The position numbers were made by a program, and so were the translations under genes. The notes below the pieces were generated by a model, which was given only the letters and a program-made list of their open reading frames with translations, was not told the origin of the DNA and ran no database searches. A stretch of DNA of 64,000 nt from [Flavobacterium] thermophilum (GTDB lineage: Bacteria > Bacillota > Bacilli > Bacillales > Anoxybacillaceae): contig UGGS01000001.1 in NCBI GenBank assembly GCA_900450595.1, forward strand, positions 1,426,001-1,490,000, in the 5' to 3' direction. Within the stretch, counting starts at the first letter, position 1. Each line of letters begins with the position of its first letter. Shown piece after piece: positions 47,210-59,050 of this stretch.

Positions 47210-50200
47210 ATGCCTAATAATGATTCTCTAAAAATACTGATAACCGCACAATTAGATGAAAATGCTTCTAAAGATACTATTCAAAAACAACTTAATACAA
47301 TTCAAAGTAAATTAAATCTAACAATAGGAATAGATGCTCAACAAATTAGCCAAATTGCTAATCAAGTTAAACAGTTACAAGCACAATTTGAAAGACAATC
47401 AAAAGGAATAAAAATTATTGATGATGAGAATGTAATATCAAGTATAAATCAAATTAAAAAAGGAATGCCTGAAATATATACTTCTATAGATAAAGCACTT
47501 GAAAAATATAAACAGTTTGGTCAAGTTAAAATTGAAAAATCATTTGATCCTGTAACAAGAGAATTAAATGGCTTTACATTGCAATTGCAAAAGGCTCAAG
47601 GACTTATTGAACGCATTAAATTTGATTTAGTGCAATTAAAAATGCCAGATGGTACTCAAAATGTATTCCAAGTTACAAATAGAAAGATTACTGATGATAC
47701 AGAAAAAATTAGAGAAAAGCAATTACAACTAGAACAAAAAGTTGATACTCAAATACAAAAACAAAATGAAAAATTACAACAGCAATTAGAACTTTTTAAA
47801 CGTCAAGCAGAAATTAATGCAAAAAACCTACAAAGACGATATGGTGATGCAGTCGACACTAATGCATTGAATAATTATTTAGCAAGTGTAAGAAGTTTAA
47901 GTGCTTCTACTCCAGATGTAAAACGAAAAATGGATGAACTTAATATGACATTCAAAGAGATTTCTGCGAATGTCAAATCATCCTCTTCACATGTTTTAGA
48001 TTTCGGGGAAGCTTTAAAAACAGCAATGGTAAATTTTGCCGTCTAGTATAGAAATATACTAGATTATTATCGCGGTATCAAGCGGGGAGGCTGAGATGCT
48101 AACCCGAACCGAAGGCTAGGTTTAAAAGCCTAGTCAGGGGCAGAGCATACGGACTGAACCTGCGAAAGCAGAATATAATGTCCGCACGAGACCGCGACAC
48201 CCTAACACATTATGGTGAGGGTGAAAATGTATGCCGAGCTTGTGCGAATATGAAGCACAAGAACTATCGGATAAAAAGCCGATAGGGTAACATAACTGAA
48301 AATTCCCCGTCTGGCTAATTAGTGGTACGGCGATTGTGCAATCAATTAATTTCTTTCAAAAAGGTATTGAGTATGTGAATGAATTGAACAAGGCTCTCAC
48401 AGAAATAGCAATTGTTACGGGACAAACACAACAAGAAGTTGCAAAATTGGGTGAAGAATATAATAAACTTGCTTATCAAATGGGAGTCACTACTAACGAA
48501 GTAGCTCGTGCAAGTGTCGAATTCTTGCGTCAAGGTCTATCTCAAGAAGAAACAATGAAACGTGTTCAAGTTGCTACAGAATATGCAAAAATTTCATCAT
48601 TAGATTTTAATAAAGCAGCAGAAATTTTAACAGCTACAACAAATTCAATGAATGTAGATATTGAACGTGCAGCAGACGTGTTTTCAGCATTGGGAGATGC
48701 GACAGCAACTGGTGCAGATGAGATTGGGATAGCTTTTCAGCGCGTTGGCGGATCGGCATCAGCTCTGAATTTGGAATTCGAAAAGGTGGCTAGCTGGATT
48801 GCAGTACTATCGTCAAGAACTCGTGAGGGTGCTGCTACTGTCGGTAAATGAGTTGCCGCCTAGCATAGTAATATGCTAGTGAAAATCTCCTCTAATTGAC
48901 TTGGAAGCCCTAACAGATAATGCTGAGGGTGACAAGGCGCAAGCAGGCTGTGTGCCGTGCAGCGTGAACGACTGAACGAGGAGACTACCCTTTTGGGTAG
49001 AAGCGACAGTCTGAACTCTATGGAAACATAGAGAGTAAGGTTGAAGTGCCTTACCGCCATGTTAATACATGGTCAGTAGCCCTTTATTCGGGTGAAAGTA
49101 ACAGAATGAACAGTATCAAAAGCATTCTTGCGAGAATCCAAAACCTAAAAGAAACAGGTTTTGATGAGACAGATGGTACACAGATAAACGAGGTTGCAAA
49201 AGCATTAGCTACAGTTGGCATACAATTAGTAGATGCAAATGGTCAATTTAGAAATTTTGGTCAAGTAATGGATGAGATTGGAAATAAATGGAAGAACCTA
49301 GATAGCAGGACTAAGGCTTATCTCGCAACTACCATCGCCGGGACGTATCAGCAATCTCGATAAATAGATGTCGAGACTAAATCCCTTCTGATTAATTGGG
49401 GAAGTCCTAACGTAAAGCCGAGGATCACCCACAACAAGCAAGGTCTAATGACCTGTGCAGTTGCAACGACTGAGCGAAGGGACATCCTTATACAGAGGAT
49501 GAAGCGACAGTCTGAACTCTACAGAAATGTAGAGAGAGAAGGTCGAGTGTAAAGACACTCTTGGAAGTACCTTCTCCGCCATACCTATTATCAATAGGTA
49601 TGGTCAGTAGCCATTGACTGTTTTTCAATGGTGAAAGTAACAGTATGTTCTAAACCTTATGGAAGGTTATGCTGATACGATTCCACTATACGAACAAGCT
49701 TTACAATCGGCTGGCACAACACAACAAAAATTTAATACATATTTAGAATCAAATGAAGCAGCGTTAAATAGACTTAAAGCTTCGTGGGAAGGTTTATGGC
49801 AATCAAGTTTTGATTCTGAAGCAATTAGAGCAGGAATTAATATTTTAGATGGATTTGTAAAAGTTTTAAAAGCAGTAATTGACAATATCGGACTATTCCC
49901 TACCGTTATTGGTATTGCTACAGCTTCGTATTTGGCTCTTAATAATACAACCAGACAATCAATAATGCAACAAGGTTTGCTGTCTGCAAGCTTAGTAAAA
50001 GCTGGAGACTCAATGAAAATTGCTTCAGGTGCAGCTAGAGCATATCAAATATCATTATATAATCTTACTTTAGCTGCCAGAGGTGCTGGCGCAGCTTTAA
50101 CAGTTGCAGGAACAGCTATAAGAAGTATTGGCACTTTCTTAGGAACTATTGCTCTCCCTACCGCCGCATTCATGGCTCTTGGCTGGGCAATCGGTAAAGT

Positions 50201-53200
50201 TACAGAGAAAATTATCGAATATAAAGAACACCAAAAACAAATCAAACAAGAAGCCCAACAACTCGCCAACACTTACGCAACAAATAAAGAAAAAATCCAA
50301 AGCCTTGCTGACCAATATGAACGTTTATCTAATGAAGTTCAAAAAGGTTTACGTCCTAAAGACGATGAAGAATATTTAAAAGTACAACAAGAACTTTATA
50401 ATTTGATCCCGACAGTCGCGTCATACGTTGATCAGAAGGGTCAAGCGCATTTACGCAGTGCAGAGGCTGTTCGCAAAGAGATTGACAGCATTAAGGAGTT
50501 ATCTAAACTTGAAAGTAATAAATTCATTGACAATTTTTCTAACAATATTGACAAAATAAAAAATAAAATTGATAACCTACAAAATCAAATTAACAACATT
50601 AAAAACCCTGTTTTCGATGGCGGATTTACTATTCCTAATTACCAACCAACTTCAGAAGAACAAATTGAAATTGCCATTAAGCAACGTGAAATTAACGCTG
50701 CTATTGAACAAGCAATCGGTTTATATAAACAATATGCTGATGCTTATGCGGATACTCTTGGTGTTAAAAAACAACTAAATGAAGAAGATAAAAAATATAT
50801 AGAAACTATCATTGAAGAAAATCGCGCAAAATTATTAACGGCAAAAGGTCAAGAAGAAGTAACTAAAAAGATTAAAGATTATATTGGCGAAGTTGGCAAC
50901 GCACGTAAAGCAGTTGGTGATTTATTTACAGGCGAAGAAATTAGAAACTTTACAGATAAACAAAAAGGTGTCATTGAATCTATTTCCAAATCTTTAAAAA
51001 ACAGTTATACTGATTGGGAGCAATATAAAAAAGTATTGGAGCAAGTAGGATTTAGTTCTGATCAAGTTGATAAAATTATTAACCGTCTAACAGGAACTAC
51101 AAATCAACAAACAAACGCCAATATAAAAGCTGCCAATTCATTTGAAATATTAGCAGGTAAAATTGATGAAAGTGGCAAAGCAACAGAACGTAAATTATCT
51201 GTATCTGAAAAACTGTTAGGTATTTCTAATTCTGAAATTGATGCGGCTTTTCAAGCTATCTCTACTTATCAACTTCTAAGCAATCAAGAAAATCTCAACA
51301 CCCAACAATCCCTTATGCTTGCAGACGCTAAAGAATATCTTGCTAACCTCTATCCTCACCTAGTCGAAGGTACAGAATTAAACATCGCAGCAATGAGAAG
51401 AGAAGCAGAACAAAATCAAATCCTACTCAAAGCTATTGATGCACTCAAAGATGGTCATTTAACAGCAGAGCAACAAATGACATTAGCAACAGCTCTCAAT
51501 GCAAAATCTCGTTTACAAATTCTCATGCAACAAGCAGCAGTATATGAACAAGCAGCGCAAAATTTTGCAAAAATGTCTGACGGTACAGACGAAAATGCAA
51601 TTCAGGCTGAAAAATTCTATCGCAGAGCACAACAAAGTCAAGCAAGTTTAAAACAAGAAATTGAAGCCATCATGCCTGACATGGATAAATGGATTCAACA
51701 ATTAGCTGATGCAACAAATTATCAAGGACAAATATATCAAGCAGATGAAGAAGCAAAGAAAAAGAATAAAAAATCTACTGAAGAGTCTATTTATGTCACA
51801 GATAAATATAAACAAGCACTATCTAAACTTAATGCTGAAATTCAGAAATTGCAAACACTTCAATCAAAATACCCTAAACAATCAGAAAGTTATCGAAATG
51901 CTTTAAAACAAGAAATTACCCTTTTACAACAAAAGAAACAATTAATGCAAGAGCAAGCGAAATCGCTTGAACAACAAATTAAGTCAGGTAAAATACAGCA
52001 AACAGGGATAATAAGTACAAAATCAACTAGTGTCAGTGGAAATAGTAAAGAAGCTATTATTTGGAACTTTTTTAAATCAAAAGGATTTTCTGATAGTGTT
52101 GTAGCTGGAATCCTCGGAAATCTAAAACATGAATCCGGATTAAGTACCACAATTGTTAATCCTACAAGTGGTGCAACAGGATTGGCACAATGGCTCGGTA
52201 GTCGTTTAACAGGTCTTAAAAATTATGCTGCTTCATTGGGAAAAAGCTGGACTGATTTAAATGTACAACTTGATTACATGTGGAAAGAATTAAATTCCAC
52301 AGACAAGAAAACGTTAAATTGGTTATTAAGCAATCAAGATGCAATTCCTTCCACAGTAGCAACCATGTTTGAAAAATTATATGATCGCGCTGGCGGTGCT
52401 GGTTTAAGTAGTCGTATTTCCTACGCTAATCAATATTATCAAAAATTTGCAAACGGCAATGTATCTGGTGATGTATCTAAACAAATTGCAGAACAACAAC
52501 AATCTATTGACCAAGCCAAAGAAGATTTAAATAGTTTGAAAGCAGAAATTAGCGATTTAGATGCTCAAATTGCTGAACGATATATGGAAATCCATCGTTC
52601 CAAAATTGCTGAATTTGACTTAGCGCGTGAAAGAATACGTAATCATCAAGAATTGTATGAATTAGAAAAACAATCTCTTGATGAAAATTCTAAAGCATAT
52701 CGTCAACGCATTCAAAATCAAATTATTTTAGAACAAAAAACAAATAAGGCATTACAAACAGAGATTAAGTGGGCAGAAAATCAGATTAAAAATGATAAGA
52801 AGATTAGTGCATCTCATAAGGAAGAACTTCGTCAGTTTATTGCTGAACGTCAAAAAATGTTGAAAGAATCTAATCAGAAAATTGTTGAATGGCAAGAAGA
52901 AATCATAATAAGCTCTCTTCATGAGATGTATGAGCAAATAGATAAAGCATTTAATGCAATGGAAGATCGTGTAAGTCGTCTTCAACATCAGTTAAAAATG
53001 TTGGGTGATGTAGAATTTCATCCTTTTAAAATTGATATTATGACCGATGAAATTGATGCATTAATCCAAGAACGTGAACAAACACGAAAAGATTTAAATA
53101 GATTAAAACAAGAACAAAAGAAACTAAAGAAAGATAGTAAACCTTATAAAGAAAATTTAGCAAAAATTGCAGAATTAGAAAAAAGATTAATGACCGTTGA

Positions 53201-54647
53201 TGAAAATATAGTCCAAGCTGACGCAGACTTAAAAGATTATTATACTAGAGTTGCAGAACAAGTAATCGAAGCACAAAAAAAATATTATGAAGAAAAGAAA
53301 CAAGCTGCTTTAAGTTCCCTTGATGCAGAGAGACAAGCAATTGAATCAACTTACGAAGCTCAAATGAAAGCAATTGAAGAAGCTCATGACGCTAAAATGA
53401 AAGCAATTGATGAAGAACTTAGAGCATTAGAAAAATTAAAAGATGAAGAAGATTATAATAAGCAATTAGATAAGTTAAACAAAGAAAGACAAGAGATTTT
53501 AAATAAAATTAATAAATTGGCACTAGATGATAGTCAAGAAGCGAATGCAAAACGTATAGAATTGCAAAAACAATTAGCTGAAAAAGAAGATGAAATTAAT
53601 GAGTTTAAACATAACCGAGAATATGAATTAAGACGACAAAATCTTGAAGATTTAAGAGAAAAGCTAAATGAAGAATACGAAAACGAAAGAGAAACACGAG
53701 AAAAGTCTTATGAAGACCTTACAGAAAATTTGGATAAGAGAAGAGAAGAAATCGAAAAGTATTACGATGACATAATTAATGATACTCGAAGATGGGATAA
53801 TGTTACTCAGCAAATATTGAGTGGGCAATTTAATAATTTACGCACAGAGTTAAACAATATTCAAGTTGATATAGATAAAACAATGAATTCAGCAAGTAGT
53901 TATGTTTATGAATTAGTTAAAGCGTTAGAAGATGCTCAAAAAGCAATGGCTTCTTTAGGAAATGGTACTACAACCAATTACAATGAAACACATAAACAAA
54001 TTAATGAAACATTAGATGATCCTGTTTATTGGGACGGTGCAGAACTAAAAGACGGACAAATTGGTAGAATTAAAATTCTTAAACCAATCAATTTGTGGAA
54101 ACGTGATGCACAAGGAAAATTACAATTTGTCCGTGTTTTAAAACCGGGAGAAGTATTTCGAGTATATGGATATGATGAAAAATACGGTGGTCAATACAAT
54201 GTAGGTTCAGGATATTGGATTACCAATATGAAGGGATATGTTCAATACGAAACACCATCTAAAGAAAAATTACGTGAAGCACAAATGTTTGATACAGGTG
54301 GATACACGGGTGAAGATGAAGGATTAGCTTATTTACATAAAAAAGAAATAGTATTAAATGAAACAGACACTAAAAATTTCTTAGATACAGTCAAAGAATT
54401 GCGTTCATTTGACTCAATGCAAATTTTAGACTCACTCAAAGCAGCAACAATGAGTTTTATGCGTATTCCAAAAATACAATTACCTAATCTTTCCCCTGCT
54501 CTTGCAGGCGGTGGAACAATTCAAATTGATAATTTAATTCACATTGATAAAGTGGAAAAAGATGCAAATATCAATATTGAAAAATTAGCAGACCAAGCAA
54601 TTGATCGTTTAATAACTAAATTAAAACCGTATGGATTTTTTAAATAA
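47210..54647 (+). CDS. Tape measure protein interrupted by three group I introns
   Basis: Four exons (47210-48030, 48299-48845, 49109-49361, 49648-54647) join in frame to 2206 residues, similar in size to SPbeta YomI. Joints restore VNF-like continuity: MV|KFPVWLISG, VG|NSIKS and SR|FLNLMEG. N-terminal coiled coils, a hydrophobic stretch (LTVAGTAIRSIGTFLGTIAL), a phage-tail lysozyme domain (ILGNLKHESGLSTTIVNPTS, GATGLAQW; ~1341-1478) and a long C-terminal coiled coil follow. The lysozyme domain would cut peptidoglycan during DNA entry. Without splicing it would be cut after 278 codons. Confidence 0.88.
48031..48298 (+). ncRNA. Group I intron 1 of the tape measure gene (268 nt)
   Basis: The exon ends in GGT and the intron ends in G. 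Guide GCCG (TTTTGCCGTC) pairs with the exon end. P7 GGAC/GTCC (48150-48184) encloses P8 CTGC-GAAA-GCAG with a GNRA-type loop. Strong likeness to the terminase intron. No endonuclease inside. Confidence 0.85.
48846..49108 (+). ncRNA. Group I intron 2 of the tape measure gene (263 nt)
   Basis: Exon ends in GGT; intron ends AATG. P1 guide GCCG, P7 GACTG/CAGTC (48970-49011), P8 CTACCC-TTTT-GGGTAG and P9 CTCTATG-GAAA-CATAGAG. A different subtype from the first intron and a sister of intron 3. No endonuclease inside. Confidence 0.85.
49362..49647 (+). ncRNA. Group I intron 3 of the tape measure gene (286 nt)
   Basis: Exon ends TCGAT; guide GTCGAGA pairs with it over seven bases including a terminal U-G. 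P7 GACTG/CAGTC, P8 CATCCT/AGGATG and P9 CTCTAC/GTAGAG match intron 2. Ends in G at 49647. No endonuclease inside. Confidence 0.85.
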
Positions 54648-54670
54648 GGAGGGTTAATCCCTCCTTTCTT
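54646..54670 (+). terminator. Hairpin after the tape measure gene
   Basis: AAGGAGGG/CCCTCCTT 8-bp stem overlapping the stop, then TCTTATTT. Weak T-run, so partial termination at most. Confidence 0.5.
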
Positions 54671-54692
54671 ATTTATAGTGAGGTGATTCCTC

Positions 54693-55454
54693 TTGGATAT
54701 GTATTTTTACTATAACGGAAAAACCAGCGAAGAACTTGGAGTTTATTTAGTTTCTTTAGAAAAAGGTTTACAAACAAGACCATTTTTAGCTGAGCGTGAA
54801 ATCATTTCTGAACAAATTATGGGCAATGATATCCCTTATGTGTATGGAGTTAAATATAACCCCTTATCACTAAAACTAACTTTATCTTGTTTAGATGGCA
54901 CATGGACATTTGAAAAAAGGCGTGAATTGGCGAGATGGTTAGATATTCAACAATTTGCTGAATTTTATACAGCAGATAATCCAAGTCAAATTTATTACTT
55001 GATGTATAAAGGTGGAATTGATTTATCTTACAATGGAGAATTAAAGGGTTATATTCAATTGGAAATGCAAAACATTTCTCCTTATACATATAGCCCTGTT
55101 TACATAAAAACGTATGATTTATCAGACATTACCTCTCCTACTTTCATTGAATTTGCTAATGAGGGTGATAATGATTTAAAACCTGAAATTTGGATTTATA
55201 AAATTGGCGATGGTGATTTCTCTATTGTCAATTATTCAAACGGTGGTAAAGAATTTAAATTCACAGGTTTAGCAGATAAAGAAACGGTTTATGTTGATTG
55301 CTTTAATCGATATATTGAAACTGATATGCCTCTTACCTATCGTTACGATAATTTTAATGGAGAATATTTATCTCTCCCTAGAGGTGTAAATCGTTTATTA
55401 GTGAATAGCTCTTGTCAATTGCAGATTAGATATCAATTCGAATTTAAGGGATAA
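54693..55454 (+). CDS. Distal tail protein (Dit-type)
   Basis: 253 residues from TTG 54693 with GAGGTGATT upstream (ATG 54699 is the alternative). N-terminal FYYNGKTSEELGVYLVSLEK is the phage distal-tail (PF05709-type) start, and the middle WLDIQQFAEFYTADNPSQIY fits. It lies between the tape measure and tail-associated lysin/fibre gene, as expected. It forms the hub under the tail tube. Confidence 0.8.
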   Translation: MDMYFYYNGKTSEELGVYLVSLEKGLQTRPFLAEREIISEQIMGNDIPYVYGVKYNPLSLKLTLSCLDGTWTFEKRRELARWLDIQQFAEFYTADNPSQIYYLMYKGGIDLSYNGELKGYIQLEMQNISPYTYSPVYIKTYDLSDITSPTFIEFANEGDNDLKPEIWIYKIGDGDFSIVNYSNGGKEFKFTGLADKETVYVDCFNRYIETDMPLTYRYDNFNGEYLSLPRGVNRLLVNSSCQLQIRYQFEFKG

Positions 55455-55466
55455 GGAGGTGAAAAA

Positions 55467-58400
55467 ATGCTTGGAATAATTGATCGAAGTAAGCAACCAG
55501 AAAAGTCAAGATTATTTCTTTGTAAACCTAATCGACAAACAATTGCAGAATTGCATGAGGCTTATGATAAAAATATAAAAACATCTTACAACGGTATTCA
55601 TGAATTAACTTTTAAAATCCCTTATGTTGTTGAAAGACATAAAAAATTTGTTAGGAATCCGCACATTGATTTAATTCGAGGACATTATCTGATTCGTTAT
55701 GAAAAAGGAAACATTAAAGAATATTTTGTAATTGCTAAACCAAAAAATTCAACATCAGATGGCAAAGAGGTAAAAGAAGTTCAATGTTACCTTCTCCCCT
55801 ATCAATTGAAAGATATACGAGTTAGATTATACAATGACACAAAACCTCTTTATGATCCTGTTGGCACAAATGGGATATTGAATGATACACTACTTCGCAA
55901 AACAAATTGGTCGGTTGGACATATTGATTCAGATATTTTAGTTAAACATCGAACAATCGATGTTTCAGAAATGAGTATGATTGAGTTTATTGATAAACTA
56001 TGTGAAGCATTTGATTGTATTGTTGTTTATGACACAGTAAATAAACGTGTTAACTTTTACACAGAAGAAAATTATGGAAGTGATAAAGGACTAGTTATTG
56101 AATATGGCAAGTATTTAAAAAATATCGAAGATGATCCTGATTTTGATAATGTAGTTACAAGATTATATGTGTACGGTAAAGATGATATTAGCATCAACAA
56201 ATATAATCCTACGGGAACGGATTACATTGATTCATTTGATTACTACCTCTACCCTTTTGAACGTGATGAAAATCGAAATGTAATTAAACATTCAAATTAT
56301 ATGAGTGATGAGCTTTGTCATGCAATATTGGATTATCAAGAATTTGTAAATACGAAACAAGGTGAGTTTACTCATTTATTGAATCAAAAAGAGTCTTTAG
56401 AACAGACATTGACCACTAAAGAAAATGAAATGTTTACACTTCAGACTGATTTACAAATAATACAAGATCAAATTGATGTAGCAATGGCTAATAATGAAGA
56501 CACAACTCAATTAAATATAGATAAGCAAAATAAACAAAATGAAATTAACGCTAAACAAGCAGAAATTGATTCAATCAAATCTCAAATCGCCAATATTGAC
56601 GGTCAAATTGAGGCATTAAAAAATGACATAAAATTAGAAAATCATTTCTCCCCTACCCTACTTCAAGAATTAAATGAATATATTCATGAAAAAGTTTGGA
56701 CGAATGAATACATTTATGATGAACAAGAATTGTATGAGGAAGCCAAAAAACAAATTATAAAAATGAATCAACCTATTGTTCATTATAAAATTGATATTGT
56801 TGATTTTACAAAAGTAGTTCAATGTCAAAGAGATTGGGATAAGTTAAAGTATGGTGATATTGTAACAATTCGATATCCTAATTTTAATATTAATATTAAA
56901 GCGCGGATTATTAGTATTGATCATAACGAAGACAATAACCAAATTAACATAGAAATTGCTAATGCAAATGATATTAAAAATGGATTTCTTACATTAAAAG
57001 ATTTGTATCAAAAATCAGTATCTACTTCTACTCAAGTAGATATGAGCAAATATAAATGGAATCAAAGTGTTGAAAATGTAAATTCAATTAATGAAATTAT
57101 AAATAATACATGGGATGCGACAAAAAGACGTATTGTTGCTGGAACAGATGAATCAGTTGATATTACAAGACGTGGAATTATTGTAACTAATCCTAAATTC
57201 CCTAATGAAATGGTCATTATTCAAGCTGGTGTAGTTGGGGTTTCAAATGATGGTGGAGAAACATTTAAGAATGCGATTGTCGGTTCGGGCATAATTGGCG
57301 AACGTATCTTCGGTAAAATTATTGCAGGTGTTAATTTAACTATTGAAAATGATTCAGGGAAATATAGATTCGATTCACAAGGTTTTACCATTGATGGTGG
57401 CTCTATTAATATCGTTGGGGGTTTACCAAAAAATCAATTAGACCCATCATTTGCAGATGGATTAGTTAGCTTTGACCAAGATTATTCTAACGGTGTTCGA
57501 ATAGATACTGCACAAGGGATTGTAGTAACAAGAAGTGATAATAGAGTTAAATCCATTTTTAATGCCACAGATGGAATTAAAATTCAAGTTAAAGAAGGAT
57601 CAAACTGGACGGATAAATTTTATTTTGATGCTACAACAGGAAATTTAAATATTGATGGAGTTGTAAATGCAAGAGACTTAAAAGTAAATGGAAGTAGTGT
57701 TTTGACTGCTGATAAATTAAAAATTAATGGTGGGGCAATAGACAAGATTAAAGTTGAACAATTAGATGCTAGTACGGCAAAGATTACAACTGCAATGATT
57801 GAAACTTTAGAAGTTGGAAGAAATGTAATCCTTGGTGAAAATGCGTATATAAGCTGGAATCAAGTTACAAGTAAACCTTTTATTCCCCAAACCGCAAGTG
57901 ATGTAGGAGCTTTACCTATTGATTCTCCAAGATTAACATATATTGATGCGTATGGTGTTTATACAGGTACGGTACAAGCAAATAATATTGTTGGTAGTGT
58001 TTTTACAGTTGGTAACGGTACAGGGCAATCTACAAAATTAGAACTATGGACGGGAGATAATAATGCTCACTACATAAAATCAACACAGGCAGCAGGATTT
58101 AGAATTGAATCAACAGGGTCATTAAGTCTTCAAGCCGGAAGTCGCTATGGTATCTATACGAATGGCGCTCCTCTTGTTGCAAATGCGGGGCTTCGTGTCG
58201 ATGGAGGAACGACGCAGTTTAATACAGGAGCAACAGTAAATGGCACTTTAAAGGCTACAACAATATATGAAGGTGATACACCATTGTCAAGTAAGTATGC
58301 TCCTTATTATCATTCGCACAGCGAGTATGCAAGCGTCTCTCATGACCATTCTTATATCAACGGTTACAGTTTCAGCTCAGCATATAAATTACAGTTTCCT

Positions 58401-58769
58401 ACTTACGGCTGGGGCGGTATTCTTAAAGACTTGGCGAGTGGAATGGAAATAAAGGACAGTAGTGATTCAAGATACAAAGCTCTGTATGCTTCTTCATTTG
58501 TTCCAGCCTCAAGACGCGAATGGAAAAAGAATATTGAGTTAACACAGATCAATGCACTTCAGTTAGTGACAGAAACACCTGTATTTGAGTACAACTTCAA
58601 GGAAGAACCTGATGGTGCGATGAAATCGATTGGTTTGATTTACGAAGATAGCCCGATCGAGGTGCTAGACTTATCAGGTCGAGGCATTGACCTTTACGCT
58701 ATGGCAAGTGTTCTTTGGAAAGCTGTTCAAGAATTAAACCAAAAAATGGAGGAGTTGAGAAATAGATGA
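55467..58769 (+). CDS. Tail-associated protein with C-terminal S74 chaperone
   Basis: 1100 residues. The N-terminal ~330 residues resemble phage tail endopeptidase/Tal proteins (KNSTSDGKEVKEVQCYLLPY; EYGKYLKNIEDDPDFDNVVT). A coiled coil (~295-400) and a beta-rich fibre part follow. The C-terminal ~90 residues are a peptidase S74 chaperone (FVPASRREWKKNI) that is usually self-cleaved. G+C rises from about 58.1 kb, suggesting that the C-terminal tip was acquired from a different phage. Confidence 0.75.
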   Translation: MLGIIDRSKQPEKSRLFLCKPNRQTIAELHEAYDKNIKTSYNGIHELTFKIPYVVERHKKFVRNPHIDLIRGHYLIRYEKGNIKEYFVIAKPKNSTSDGKEVKEVQCYLLPYQLKDIRVRLYNDTKPLYDPVGTNGILNDTLLRKTNWSVGHIDSDILVKHRTIDVSEMSMIEFIDKLCEAFDCIVVYDTVNKRVNFYTEENYGSDKGLVIEYGKYLKNIEDDPDFDNVVTRLYVYGKDDISINKYNPTGTDYIDSFDYYLYPFERDENRNVIKHSNYMSDELCHAILDYQEFVNTKQGEFTHLLNQKESLEQTLTTKENEMFTLQTDLQIIQDQIDVAMANNEDTTQLNIDKQNKQNEINAKQAEIDSIKSQIANIDGQIEALKNDIKLENHFSPTLLQELNEYIHEKVWTNEYIYDEQELYEEAKKQIIKMNQPIVHYKIDIVDFTKVVQCQRDWDKLKYGDIVTIRYPNFNINIKARIISIDHNEDNNQINIEIANANDIKNGFLTLKDLYQKSVSTSTQVDMSKYKWNQSVENVNSINEIINNTWDATKRRIVAGTDESVDITRRGIIVTNPKFPNEMVIIQAGVVGVSNDGGETFKNAIVGSGIIGERIFGKIIAGVNLTIENDSGKYRFDSQGFTIDGGSINIVGGLPKNQLDPSFADGLVSFDQDYSNGVRIDTAQGIVVTRSDNRVKSIFNATDGIKIQVKEGSNWTDKFYFDATTGNLNIDGVVNARDLKVNGSSVLTADKLKINGGAIDKIKVEQLDASTAKITTAMIETLEVGRNVILGENAYISWNQVTSKPFIPQTASDVGALPIDSPRLTYIDAYGVYTGTVQANNIVGSVFTVGNGTGQSTKLELWTGDNNAHYIKSTQAAGFRIESTGSLSLQAGSRYGIYTNGAPLVANAGLRVDGGTTQFNTGATVNGTLKATTIYEGDTPLSSKYAPYYHSHSEYASVSHDHSYINGYSFSSAYKLQFPTYGWGGILKDLASGMEIKDSSDSRYKALYASSFVPASRREWKKNIELTQINALQLVTETPVFEYNFKEEPDGAMKSIGLIYEDSPIEVLDLSGRGIDLYAMASVLWKAVQELNQKMEELRNR

Positions 58770-58921
58770 TGAAGTTTGAATTTAATGAAGCACAACTTAA
58801 TAATTTATTCGTGTTTTTAGATCGTGTAGAAATTAAAGGATTAAATGAAATTCAAGCTATGAATGAGATTTTGAATATTCTACATAATCCATTAAAAGAA
58901 GAAAATAAGGATAATGAATAA
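58766..58921 (+). CDS. Small tail-region protein (51 aa)
   Basis: ATGATG at 58766 overlaps the fibre gene stop; GGAGGAG 11 bases upstream. Helical and acidic (FEFNEAQLNNLFVFLDRVEI). Small genes of this kind commonly follow S74 fibre genes. Function unknown. Confidence 0.55.
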   Translation: MMKFEFNEAQLNNLFVFLDRVEIKGLNEIQAMNEILNILHNPLKEENKDNE

Positions 58922-58949
58922 AATATGCATTTTATAGTGACTTAAAATC

Positions 58950-59034
58950 AATATATAGTATGAGTTGGATTGAATAAATACTATATATTGCGTTTTAGAG
59001 AGTGAGATTATAAAAATCTCACTCTTTTTATTTG
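58950..59034 (+). terminator. Long inverted repeat and intrinsic terminator
   Basis: CAATATATAGTAT and ATACTATATATTG (13-bp perfect arms, 58950-58991, 16-base loop), then AGAGTGAGA/TCTCACTCT followed by TTTTTATTT (58999-59034). The first element is not needed for termination and may be a site or leader. Confidence 0.7.
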
Positions 59035-59050
59035 TAAAGGAGGTTGTTCA

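Noticed and set aside
48031..49647. Broken tape measure gene or several separate genes
   Set aside because: Three exact removals, each with group I features, give one continuous frame; the short frames between have no ribosome sites.
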